Below, piece by piece: positions 54,376 through 62,680 of a stretch of 64,000 bases of DNA. A program made the position numbers and the translations under genes. Each line of letters opens with the position of its first letter. Positions within the stretch are counted from its first letter, which is position 1. The notes under the pieces are model-generated. The model did no database searches. It worked only from the letters and a program-made list of their open reading frames with translations, and was not told where the DNA came from. This DNA is from an uncultured Prevotella sp. GTDB lineage: Bacteria > Bacteroidota > Bacteroidia > Bacteroidales > Bacteroidaceae. The stretch covers positions 11,730-75,729 of the forward strand of contig USEC01000003.1 of NCBI GenBank assembly GCA_900553595.1, given 5' to 3'.

Positions 54376-55758
54376 TCACACCGCCGGAGTCTGCTCCCGA
54401 CACTGCCTGTCAAGTCGCCGCAGCACCCACCAGTAGGCAGGGAACAGGAACACGTCGGCCATACACCACGCCACGGGGTCACCAAGACAGACGCCCGTCC
54501 ACGCCAGAGCCGGCACCAGATAGAGGCTCACTCCGCTGCGGGCTATCATCTCCATAACGCCGCTAAGCATGGAGAAGTTGCTGAAACCAAGTCCCTGTAT
54601 GGAGTAGCGCAACACGGTGAGCATACCCAGGGCGGGATAGAAGTAGTTGGTGATGCGCATATACTCAGCCGCCTTCGCCGTCACTTCCGCCTGTCCTCCG
54701 TCCACGAAGAGTGTCATCATGTCGTCGGCAAAGGGGTAAATCACAGCCACGGTGAAGACGAAATAGACGGCCGTAATCTTCGTTGCCGCCCACACGCCCT
54801 GCCTCACACGGTCCATACGGCGCGCGCCGAGGTTCTGACCGCAATATGTGGCCATCGCCACACCTATGTTCTCGAACACGCAAGTGAACAGATATTTTAT
54901 GCGCATCGACGCCGTGAACGCCGCCACACAGGTGGTGCCGAGGGCGTTGTTGGCACTTTGCAGCATGATGATGCCTATACCCGTGATGGAGAACTGCAGC
55001 CCCATAGGCACACCGTTGTTGAGCAGAATGCTCGTGCGGCGGTTGTCGTAGCGTCGCTCGGCACCGTGCGGAATAAGTATGCGCATGCGCCGGCGGATGT
55101 ACCACAGACACAGGCACACCGACAAGCCCTGCGACAACCATGTGGCTATGCCGGCTCCCTCGACTCCCATCCCCAGCCAGAGGATGAGCACGACATCAAG
55201 CAGAACATTGGCGACAGCCGACGCAATGAGAAAATAAAAGGGTTGGCGCGAATTGCCAAGAGCACGAATCTGTCCCGAAAAGAGGTTGAAACCGAACGTG
55301 AGAGGGATGGTGGCAAACTGCAGCATAAGGAAGACATAGGCATCGTGGAATATCTCGTCGGGAGTGTTCACAAGCTGCAATATGCGCCGACAGAACATCA
55401 GCGACAGCAGCGTCACAACTGCCGACATCACCACCGCCACGCGCACCGCATTGGCAACATACGTCCGCATCTTAGTGAAGTCCTTGGCACCGAAAGCCTG
55501 TGCCACAGGTATGGCGAAACCGGCACACGCCCCGTTGCAGAAACCCATGACGAGAAACATCACCGACGACGATGCACCCACCGCCGCCAGAGCCTCTACA
55601 CCGACCCAGCGCCCTACTATCGCCGCATCAATGACAAGATACATCTGTTGCAGGATATATCCAAAAATGAGCGGCAACGCAAACCGTACGATACCACGCA
55701 TGGGCGAACCCGCCGTCATGTCGTGCACCGCCCTACTCGAACTCTCTTCCTTTTCCAT
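54376..55758 (-). CDS. MATE-family efflux transporter
   Basis: 460-residue inner-membrane multidrug/toxin extrusion protein with about twelve hydrophobic helices. N-terminal family segment SPMRGIVRFALPLIFGYILQQMYLVIDAAIVGRWVGVEALAAVGASSSVMFL is diagnostic. ATG at 55758, preceded by AAGGAGAAAGAT, is preferred over in-frame GTG/ATG codons upstream that sit in or just after a terminator hairpin. Substrate unknown. Confidence 0.9.
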   Translation of the reverse strand: MEKEESSSRAVHDMTAGSPMRGIVRFALPLIFGYILQQMYLVIDAAIVGRWVGVEALAAVGASSSVMFLVMGFCNGACAGFAIPVAQAFGAKDFTKMRTYVANAVRVAVVMSAVVTLLSLMFCRRILQLVNTPDEIFHDAYVFLMLQFATIPLTFGFNLFSGQIRALGNSRQPFYFLIASAVANVLLDVVLILWLGMGVEGAGIATWLSQGLSVCLCLWYIRRRMRILIPHGAERRYDNRRTSILLNNGVPMGLQFSITGIGIIMLQSANNALGTTCVAAFTASMRIKYLFTCVFENIGVAMATYCGQNLGARRMDRVRQGVWAATKITAVYFVFTVAVIYPFADDMMTLFVDGGQAEVTAKAAEYMRITNYFYPALGMLTVLRYSIQGLGFSNFSMLSGVMEMIARSGVSLYLVPALAWTGVCLGDPVAWCMADVFLFPAYWWVLRRLDRQCREQTPAV

Positions 55759-55827
55759 ATCTTTCTCCTTCGTTATCCCAAACCAGCCAGACTCCGCGGA
55801 TCCCGGTTCAGTCCGTCTCATACCATG

Positions 55828-55856
55828 AAAAATGCCCACCGTTAAGGACGATGGGC
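55828..55856 (-). terminator. Attenuator-like terminator in the MATE leader
   Basis: On the minus strand GCCCATCG, loop TCCTTAA, CGGTGGGC (8 bp, one wobble), then ATTTTT. It lies inside the predicted MATE mRNA leader, about 70 nt before the start codon. Confidence 0.75.
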
Positions 55857-55915
55857 TGACCTGATGTTTTCACAACGGAATAATCCTTATTGTGATTTGC
55901 TTAAAATTCGTACGG

Positions 55916-55947
55916 CAAAAATAAGGATTATACTTCACAAAGCGCAA
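55916..55947 (-). promoter_or_regulatory. Promoter of MATE gene
   Basis: TTG (55947-55945), 21 nt, TATTTTTG (55923-55916) on the minus strand. Gives a leader of about 150 nt containing the attenuator-like hairpin. Confidence 0.65.
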
Positions 55948-56174
55948 CGTTTAGTCCGACAAAGCATTTGAATTAAGCTTTATTAACGCCGGTGCGGGCA
56001 AAAAGTCGAGTATGTACACCCTCCCACATTATTATTATTCGTAACTTTGGCACAGACGAAAGAACTATCAAACAGAAAATTCTTTTGAACTAATACTTAT
56101 CTGACTTAAACATAAACACATGAATTTTAAAGCAAATCACAACACTGTCTAATAATATCGCAGGAAATGAATTG

Positions 56175-56444
56175 ATGTCAGGTGCACCGCAAAGATATAT
56201 TAAAAATGTTCTTACAAAAAAACTACACAAGTACACCTTTTCAGCAAAAACATCAAATACAAGTCTGAATATCAATACGATAGGTGCAGTGTACATTAGG
56301 TGTACTTCGGGTGTACTTTCAAAAGTACACCAAGCGGAAAGCTCGGTTTTCTACTGTTTGCTGCCACATATATTTGCTGCTGGCATGTCGCGTCGGCTGA
56401 AAGAATGGCGGAAAAGCATGGGAATTAAGTTACATATTCACTGA
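56175..56444 (+). CDS. Possible small protein, weakly supported
   Basis: An 89-codon frame after a -7-like box (TAACTTTG at 56042-56049). Its second half overlaps the GGTGTAC cluster and reads poorly as protein (GVLSKVHQAESSVFYCLLPHIF). I list it because it is the only candidate gene in the 800-bp interval before the BspA-like gene; it may not be real. Confidence 0.2.
   Translation: MSGAPQRYIKNVLTKKLHKYTFSAKTSNTSLNINTIGAVYIRCTSGVLSKVHQAESSVFYCLLPHIFAAGMSRRLKEWRKSMGIKLHIH
56289..56331. promoter_or_regulatory. Cluster of GGTGTAC motifs with a perfect palindrome
   Basis: GTGTAC at 56289, GGTGTAC at 56299 and 56310, GTACACC at 56325, plus one more GTACACC at 56231. The last two form a perfect 22-bp palindrome (GGTGTACTTT, CA, AAAGTACACC; 56310-56331). 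Looks like an operator or a repeat remnant upstream of the BspA-like promoter. Confidence 0.5.
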
Positions 56445-56459
56445 AAAACTGTGTAAATG

Positions 56460-56490
56460 TTTGACATTTCGGAATTTATTAGTATTTTTG
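56460..56490 (+). promoter_or_regulatory. Promoter of the BspA-like gene
   Basis: TTTG at 56460-56463, 19 nt, TATTTTTG at 56483-56490. Predicted leader about 70 nt. Confidence 0.8.
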
Positions 56491-56506
56491 CCATATATCC
56501 CCAGGG

Positions 56507-56531
56507 CTTTTGCATGAGGCGCATGCAAAAG
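56507..56531 (+). other. Perfect hairpin in the BspA-like 5' leader
   Basis: CTTTTGCATG at 56507-56516, loop AGGCG, CATGCAAAAG at 56522-56531. It begins about 12 nt after the predicted transcription start; no U-tract follows, so an mRNA-stability or protein-binding role is more likely than termination. Confidence 0.7.
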
Positions 56532-56564
56532 GTCTGAAATGTAAATGCTAAACAGAACTTATTT

Positions 56565-59501
56565 ATGAAGAATCTTAAACCTATTTCGCCTTTCCGTCGC
56601 GGTGCGATGCAGGCGACCCGCTCATCACTCCAAGCAGCGGCAGAACACGTTTTCATTCCCCCGGGCAGCGGTGTTTTTACAAAATGGATCATGGCGCTGT
56701 TGGCAATAATGCTGTGCGTGCCGGCACTGGCACAAACCACGACTCTTGCCGAGGCCGACTGCGACCTGGCCGTGAAGACTGCCGACGGCGTGCCGTATGT
56801 GTGCATCGAGAGCATAAAAGCCGAAGGCGACCTGTATGTGCCAAGCACCATACACATAGCGAGTGCCGGCGAGACATACCCCGTGTATGCCGTCAATACC
56901 GGCAACGGCAACATCGCAAGCATCACCTTTGCCGCCGACATCAGGGAGGTGTTCTTTTCATGTTCGAAAGCCAAGAAAATTGTTTTTGAAGGCGACGACA
57001 CCAGAGTGGCTTTCGACTTCACTTATTCTATTCTCACCGAGGAAATAAGATTTCCCGCCAACCTCACCGAATTCGGAGGCTTTGTCTATCTGTCCGGCTC
57101 CGAAAAGCATTCCAACTGTTTCCGAAACGCCTATCACCTGAAGTCGGTGGAACTCCCACAAAAGCTCAAGACCATCAACGACGAAATGTTCAACAACTGC
57201 AATAACCTTGCGAGCATCGACATCCCTCCCACCGTGACAGAGATTGGTTATGCCGCATTCTACGGTTGCAGCGCACTGAACGACATCACTCTGCCCGCCA
57301 GTCTGACCACCATCGGAAATTCGGCATTCAGAGGATGCAAGGCATTGAAGAGTCTTGACATCCCGTCTACGGTCAGCAGCATCGGCAGTATGGCCTTCCT
57401 CGCCTGCAGCGGACTGGAAAGCATCGACCTGTCGTCGCTTACATATTTGGCCGACGAACTGCTTGAGGACTGCTACGGACTGAAGAGTGTGACCATCGGC
57501 AAGGGTCTGAAGTCTATCGGCAGCAGCACGTTTTCAGGGTGCACCCAAATAGCATCCCTGCCGCTGCCGGAGGGTCTGGAGTCAATCGGTGAGAATGCTT
57601 TCAAGGGCTGCAAGTCGCTGACAGAGGCGACGCTGCCATCGACGCTGACGACTCTGGGCAATGGCGCGTACGAAAATTGCTATAACATAAAGAATGCCAC
57701 AGTGCCGAACAGCATTACCAAAATCCCTGACAAAACGTTCATGTCGTGTCACCGTCTGACGACCATAAGGCTGCCGGAAACGCTCACCACGATAGGCGCA
57801 CAAGCCTTCGACGGCTGCAACACGCTGGAGTCGGTGACGCTTCCGTCCACGGTGCGCTATATTGAGAGGCGGGCATTTGCCGATTGCTCTGCGCTGAAGC
57901 ATGTCACATGGCCGGAATCGTTGCAAGGCATCAGAGACAGGGCCTTCATCGGCACCGCCATGCCCTCCATAAAGCTGCCGGAATCGGTCAGCAGCATCTC
58001 CGAACTGGCTTTTGCCGAAAACATGGCCATCACCAGTTTCGCCTATCCTAAGAATGTGGAAGATGTGACAAATGCCTTCCAAGGGTGCACGAACCTGACG
58101 GAAATGGTTCTGCCGGAAAACGCCAAGACCATATACAACCAGGCTCTGGCATACACAGGCGTAAGGAAGGTGACAATACCAGAGGGCGTCACAACGATGT
58201 GGAACTATGTCTTCTCCAACTGCACCAACCTCGAAGTAGTGATGCTGCCATCAACGCTTGCCTACCTCAAGGGCAAGGAGATGTTCTACAAATGCTCCTC
58301 ACTCAAAGCCATCCTGAACCATGCCGTGACGGCTCCGACGGTATCTCTGCCCGAAGACCTGTTCGAGTGGTACGCGCACAATGCCACACTCTACATCCCG
58401 ATCCACTCCAGCGGCTACGACAGCAACGGGTGGGAGAAGTTCACCAAGCGCAAAGTGGCTCCGGGCATCGTCACCATGCAGTCGCCTACTTTCTCGAAAG
58501 AGAGCGGCGCTACCGACGACTTCCTGCTGACACTGACCAACCCCAATGCCACGGGGCGACTTTACTACAAGGTCGTGCCCAAGGACGCCGCCCCCGGTAA
58601 GGTGTCGTTCGCAGCCTACACCGAGCCGGTGGTGATAGACGGGAGCTGCACGGTGTGGGCGTATGTCATCGACGGCTACGATGCCAGCGAATACGTTTCC
58701 GCCGAATATGAAGTGGGAGTACCGCAAGACGGCAAGGTGCAGCTCGTCGTGTGCGGCACCTATGTGAGCGTGAAGAACGCCCACGACGTGCTGGGCGATG
58801 GCTCGACGGCATACGACATCAAGGAACAGGTGCTCACACTCGACAATGCCTCCCTCAATGCAGACGAGCATGAGTATAACACCGCCATTCAGGCCGACGG
58901 CGGACACCTGACAATACGCGTCAAAGGCAACTGCTCTCTCACTGCCAGTGCCTACGGTCTGCTCGTGGGGGCATCGCCCGGCTTTGGCGGCAAGGGAGCC
59001 GATGCCACCATCGTCGGCGACGGGAACAGCGTCCTGACAATAACTGTGACCGACGAACATGGCGACGGAATCTACTCCTATCTGGGCAATGTGACGATAG
59101 ACAACTGCAAGGTGGTGGTGAAGGGCGGCTATACGGGACTCTTCATGAAGTCGGGACCCGACAACGGTACACTCACCATCAAGGGCGACAACGCCGTGCT
59201 CGACCTCACCGCCTCCAACTCTGCCATGGAGAACGTGCAGAGACTTGTGCTCGGCGAGACGCTTGGCATCACCGAACCCGACGGTGCTGTGTTTGAAAAC
59301 GGTTGCATCGTGCTCGGCAACGAAAGGCAGAAGCATGCGGTGATTGCCAGAAAGAAAGGCGGCGATGTAGGCGTGGCAGGCATACGGAGCGACGACGACA
59401 AAGCCGACACAAGGATATACAGCGTGCAGGGCGTGCGCGTCACGCGTCCGTCAGTCCCCGGTGTCTATATCGTCAATGGCAGGAAATATGTAGTAAGATA
59501 A
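56565..59501 (+). CDS. BspA-like leucine-rich-repeat surface protein
   Basis: 978 residues. The hydrophobic signal core (MALLAIMLCVPALAQ) comes only at residues 43-57, after an unusually long n-region. Residues about 150-590 are LRR_5/BspA repeats of about 23 residues (LPASLTTIGNSAFRGCKALKSLDIPSTVSSIGSMAF). Then comes a chitobiase-C-like beta domain (about 640-725), a beta-helix-like carbohydrate-binding-like region, and a short C-terminal motif (RIYSVQGVRVTRPSVPGVYIVNGRKYVVR) of the kind found on Prevotella surface proteins. Probable adhesin and possible type IX cargo. Confidence 0.88.
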   Translation: MKNLKPISPFRRGAMQATRSSLQAAAEHVFIPPGSGVFTKWIMALLAIMLCVPALAQTTTLAEADCDLAVKTADGVPYVCIESIKAEGDLYVPSTIHIASAGETYPVYAVNTGNGNIASITFAADIREVFFSCSKAKKIVFEGDDTRVAFDFTYSILTEEIRFPANLTEFGGFVYLSGSEKHSNCFRNAYHLKSVELPQKLKTINDEMFNNCNNLASIDIPPTVTEIGYAAFYGCSALNDITLPASLTTIGNSAFRGCKALKSLDIPSTVSSIGSMAFLACSGLESIDLSSLTYLADELLEDCYGLKSVTIGKGLKSIGSSTFSGCTQIASLPLPEGLESIGENAFKGCKSLTEATLPSTLTTLGNGAYENCYNIKNATVPNSITKIPDKTFMSCHRLTTIRLPETLTTIGAQAFDGCNTLESVTLPSTVRYIERRAFADCSALKHVTWPESLQGIRDRAFIGTAMPSIKLPESVSSISELAFAENMAITSFAYPKNVEDVTNAFQGCTNLTEMVLPENAKTIYNQALAYTGVRKVTIPEGVTTMWNYVFSNCTNLEVVMLPSTLAYLKGKEMFYKCSSLKAILNHAVTAPTVSLPEDLFEWYAHNATLYIPIHSSGYDSNGWEKFTKRKVAPGIVTMQSPTFSKESGATDDFLLTLTNPNATGRLYYKVVPKDAAPGKVSFAAYTEPVVIDGSCTVWAYVIDGYDASEYVSAEYEVGVPQDGKVQLVVCGTYVSVKNAHDVLGDGSTAYDIKEQVLTLDNASLNADEHEYNTAIQADGGHLTIRVKGNCSLTASAYGLLVGASPGFGGKGADATIVGDGNSVLTITVTDEHGDGIYSYLGNVTIDNCKVVVKGGYTGLFMKSGPDNGTLTIKGDNAVLDLTASNSAMENVQRLVLGETLGITEPDGAVFENGCIVLGNERQKHAVIARKKGGDVGVAGIRSDDDKADTRIYSVQGVRVTRPSVPGVYIVNGRKYVVR

Positions 59502-59583
59502 AACCACGCTGGTTTCGAGAGAGTTACCGGACTGAACCGGCTCTCAACAAGACGAATTTCCAGATTCAATAATACGGCTTAAA

Positions 59584-59664
59584 AAACAAGGCTTCTTTGC
59601 ACTCCGAAGAAGCCTTGTTTGCGTTGTAAAGAAGTCTTGTTTGGAGAGTAAAGAAGCCTTGTTT
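59584..59664. repeat. Quadruplet palindrome array H (81 bp)
   Basis: Units at 59584, 59606, 59628 and 59650; spacers GCACTCC, GCGTTGT, GGAGAGT. Second and third units carry one change each. Between the convergent BspA-like and C10 protease genes. Confidence 0.94.
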
Positions 59665-59749
59665 TGAAAACGGCGGGATTTCGTCTTGAATATTATTGCC
59701 GTATGGTACAGTTTTTTATTGCTGTCCGGTAAAAAACTTTTAGCTACGG

Positions 59750-59898
59750 GTTCCGCGAAGCGGGACCTCTATGCGAAACCCACTGCAAGCCGCAAAGCGG
59801 CGCAGCTGTGGGTGGGCAAGGATGTAAGGGGCGGTTCCCCGAAGGGGGACTTATGCCATTGGCGGTCAGCAGGATGTATAAGTCCCGTTTCGCGGAAC
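59750..59898. repeat. REP-like palindromic cluster with GAA triloops
   Basis: Two direct copies of a 17-bp hairpin unit, GTTCCGCGAAGCGGGAC (59750-59766) and GTTCCCCGAAGGGGGAC (59834-59850), and one inverted copy (59882-59898, one base different from the first). Between them are GCCGC-AAA-GCGGC and GGACTTAT/ATAAGTCC stems, so the 149 bp can fold into one long structure. Lies 3' of two convergent genes; apparent frames through it are not protein-like. Confidence 0.75.
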
Positions 59899-59944
59899 AT
59901 TATCCTCTCATACGGTTACGCCCACGGCTGCACCGTTCAGCCCT

Positions 59945-62596
59945 CTAAAAGAGCACAAATCTGTAAGTGCTTCGGCGCGTTCCTGCGTCAGCCTGCAGCA
60001 GAAATACGCCCTGCCCAATGCCTTGCAGAGACATGACGGCATGGGTTCCGTCGGCTGATGACGCCTGTCTGAGCAGTCGGCCGCCTGCGCTGTAAAGCCT
60101 CAGACATCGCAAACCGCTGCCCGACACCGTCAGACGGTCGCCCTCACGACCGACACGGAAAGAGGTGTCGGCAGCGTCGGCAGCTTCCATCCCGGTAATA
60201 ACGCCTTGGTAAAGGGTGAGGACATCGCCCTCACGCGTCAGGAAGAAAGCAGTGTCATCACGGCTTTTCAGCTCCACTTCACCGTCGTCAGTGCGTCCCA
60301 TCACCGTTATCCTGTAAGTGTGTCCGTCAGCCCACGGCAGAGTGCTTTTGCGCAACCAATAGCTGTAAAGCGGCACATCGAAGGACGATGAGATGCTGAC
60401 ATTATCTTCAATGCCATTCACTTGCGCCTTTTCCAGCGTCTCCGCGTCCTCGTAGAACATCGTCACGGGACCGTCGTAACTGCGGCCTTCCGATGTGCGC
60501 AGCGAGACACCGATTTTGAAAAGGGACATTTGCGTCATGTCGATGCTGCCCGACTCCACTTTCTCATGCGAATCATCAGCAAGAAAAACCTCCACTTTTG
60601 CCATGAGAGGCTTTTCCTGTGCCTTTGTCACCTCTATGTAAGCGGCGTCTCTGTCGTGAATGTTGTTTATGGGGCAAAGCTGGGTTTCAGCCTCATCGGC
60701 AGACGCCACGAGCCTCACCTCATAGCGTGCCGGAGCGAGAGTGGCAGGCAGCGAAAGCACAACGGGTATTTCAACTTCGGCAAAACCCTCTATTTCCGTC
60801 AGTTCATCAACGCGCGTGTCAAGCACAACCGCCCCGTTTCCGTCGAGCAGCTGCACACGCAGATAGCAGTCGCGCGGCACTCCGTTGAGGTTCTTCACGG
60901 TGAAGAAGGCGTGAATCTTAGCCCCCTGCTCGGCTGCACCGTCAATCCTTGGCTGCGCCATCAGCTGGAAATGGGGTTCCTCGGAGCACATTTCTGAGAT
61001 GCGACCGGTACCGCCGGCAAGCTCCACTTCAATGACGGGAGCTTTCTTCATGCGGACGAAGTCGTCCCATGTGCCATCGTCCTTAACAGTTGCACACACT
61101 GGGACGAGGCGGTAATAGCCGTCGGCGAGGCCGTCAAGACTCAGCCTTATGTGCTGCGCCTGATTTATAAGATAGTCGGTTCCCATGAAACCCTCTTGGT
61201 CGCCGCCGTAGATGCGCTGCGTGAAACCACCGTCGGCATGGTCGTCAGAGTAAGCCACCAACTTTAAATTGCCCTCCACATCATACACTGCCACACCAAT
61301 ATCTCCCTTGAAAGGCTTGCCTCTGTTCACGAAAGAGTTCATCGCTACGGTCAGCATCTGCGCAGGGTCGAAGCTCTTGCCGGTAGCGTTTTCCATCGTG
61401 AGAGAGCCGCCTTCGTTGAACATCAGTTGCGGGGACGACTCCAGAAGTCCGCGCTCTATGTCGGGATAAACCCCATTGTTCGGGTGGGCGAGAATGGCGG
61501 TAATGGCACGGTTGAAGGCAAGTGGCTTGCCTTGAAACTCGTTTCCCGTCTGCGACACACTGAGGTTTGTGAGCGAATAGTAGGCATCGCCTTGCCCCTC
61601 CCAACCGAAATTCATGTGAAACAGACCGTTTTCATCAAATCCATCGGCCACCCATGCGTGCCCGGAAGCCGAACCGGCAGGGCGACCTTCCAAATAGACG
61701 GGGCATCCGTTGAGCAGCTCCTGACGCAATATCTCGGCAAAGCGAGCCGGTCCTTCGACAGCTTTTGTGATGTATGCGGCCGTATAATCGAAGTTCTTTT
61801 GCAATGCCTGATAAGCAAACACGCCCTGCGTTCCGCTTGCATCAGGGGTGTACTGCATGAAGGAAGCGGTGCCGACATCGTCCATAAGCAAGGCGACGGC
61901 ATCTTCCTCTTCGGCAGTTGCCTGCACAGGGTAGCGATAGTCGGGCAGCATGTTTGCCCAATCGTAGTGCGACAGACTGAAGTCTGCACTTTTCGTCGTG
62001 TTGTAGTAGGTCACGGTATATTCGTTACTGCCTTGGCCCTGTGCCGGCCATTGGTAGTAATACATCAGCTGCGCCACCGCCGTAGCCACGCATCCGCTGT
62101 AAGGATAGCCGGTCCTGGCATTGAAAGGATGCGACTGCCCCCACTTGCTTTTCAGCAACGGCGACACGGTTTTTGCGAACAGGGCGGCACGGCTGCCGCC
62201 CCGGACTGCCACATTTCCTTCTCTCAGCACTTCAAACGTTTGGCGATAGCCCTCCAGAAGCAGCTTCACGCAAGGGTTGGCGTTCAGCGTATCGAGCGTT
62301 TCTTCGGTGCCATAAGCAAGCACTTCGCCCATTCCATCGTCGCCGGCGACGACGACAAAGCCACGCCCTCCTGCGTCATTGAATATATAATAAGGAGAGT
62401 TTATGGAGGCGTTGATGACTTTATTTCGCACTTTCGCATCATTGCCACGAGGCAGTGACACATACTTTTTAGCTATTTCAGTTGCTCTCTTTGGGTCGAT
62501 TCCTTTACCATAAGCCGTCTGCGGCATGACAACGAAGAGCCCTACGACGAGCAACAGCATAGCAGTGGCATGGCGGCAATGAGTTTTTTGTTTCAT
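59945..62596 (-). CDS. Exported C10 (streptopain/PrtT-type) cysteine protease
   Basis: 883 residues: signal peptide (about 1-30), inhibitory propeptide (about 31-150) and C10 peptidase domain with nucleophile Cys169 in YSGCVATAVAQLMYYYQWP and His313 in GSASGHAWVADGFDENGLFHMNFGWEG. Beta-sandwich regions follow. The last about 70 residues (LRCLRLYSAGGRLLRQASS to TYRFVLF) look like a type IX C-terminal sorting domain, which fits porU/porV in the same window. Relative of P. gingivalis PrtT. Confidence 0.9.
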   Translation of the reverse strand: MKQKTHCRHATAMLLLVVGLFVVMPQTAYGKGIDPKRATEIAKKYVSLPRGNDAKVRNKVINASINSPYYIFNDAGGRGFVVVAGDDGMGEVLAYGTEETLDTLNANPCVKLLLEGYRQTFEVLREGNVAVRGGSRAALFAKTVSPLLKSKWGQSHPFNARTGYPYSGCVATAVAQLMYYYQWPAQGQGSNEYTVTYYNTTKSADFSLSHYDWANMLPDYRYPVQATAEEEDAVALLMDDVGTASFMQYTPDASGTQGVFAYQALQKNFDYTAAYITKAVEGPARFAEILRQELLNGCPVYLEGRPAGSASGHAWVADGFDENGLFHMNFGWEGQGDAYYSLTNLSVSQTGNEFQGKPLAFNRAITAILAHPNNGVYPDIERGLLESSPQLMFNEGGSLTMENATGKSFDPAQMLTVAMNSFVNRGKPFKGDIGVAVYDVEGNLKLVAYSDDHADGGFTQRIYGGDQEGFMGTDYLINQAQHIRLSLDGLADGYYRLVPVCATVKDDGTWDDFVRMKKAPVIEVELAGGTGRISEMCSEEPHFQLMAQPRIDGAAEQGAKIHAFFTVKNLNGVPRDCYLRVQLLDGNGAVVLDTRVDELTEIEGFAEVEIPVVLSLPATLAPARYEVRLVASADEAETQLCPINNIHDRDAAYIEVTKAQEKPLMAKVEVFLADDSHEKVESGSIDMTQMSLFKIGVSLRTSEGRSYDGPVTMFYEDAETLEKAQVNGIEDNVSISSSFDVPLYSYWLRKSTLPWADGHTYRITVMGRTDDGEVELKSRDDTAFFLTREGDVLTLYQGVITGMEAADAADTSFRVGREGDRLTVSGSGLRCLRLYSAGGRLLRQASSADGTHAVMSLQGIGQGVFLLQADAGTRRSTYRFVLF

Positions 62597-62680
62597 TCTT
62601 TCTAATTTATAAATGTGTAATCAAAATGTTGGGACTAAAAAAAGCGAACCAATCCGAGCCTGAAGCTTAAGCCTTTTCTC

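Noticed and set aside
58299..59336. 345-codon open frame on the minus strand
   Set aside because: Antisense to the BspA-like gene, no family features.
1448..59664. CRISPR-like arrays
   Set aside because: Units are 15 bp, spacers only 7 bp, copy number is always four and no cas genes are present.
59686..60036. 116-codon frame on the plus strand
   Set aside because: Passes through the REP-like cluster and the end of the C10 protease gene; such frames arise from palindromic repeats.
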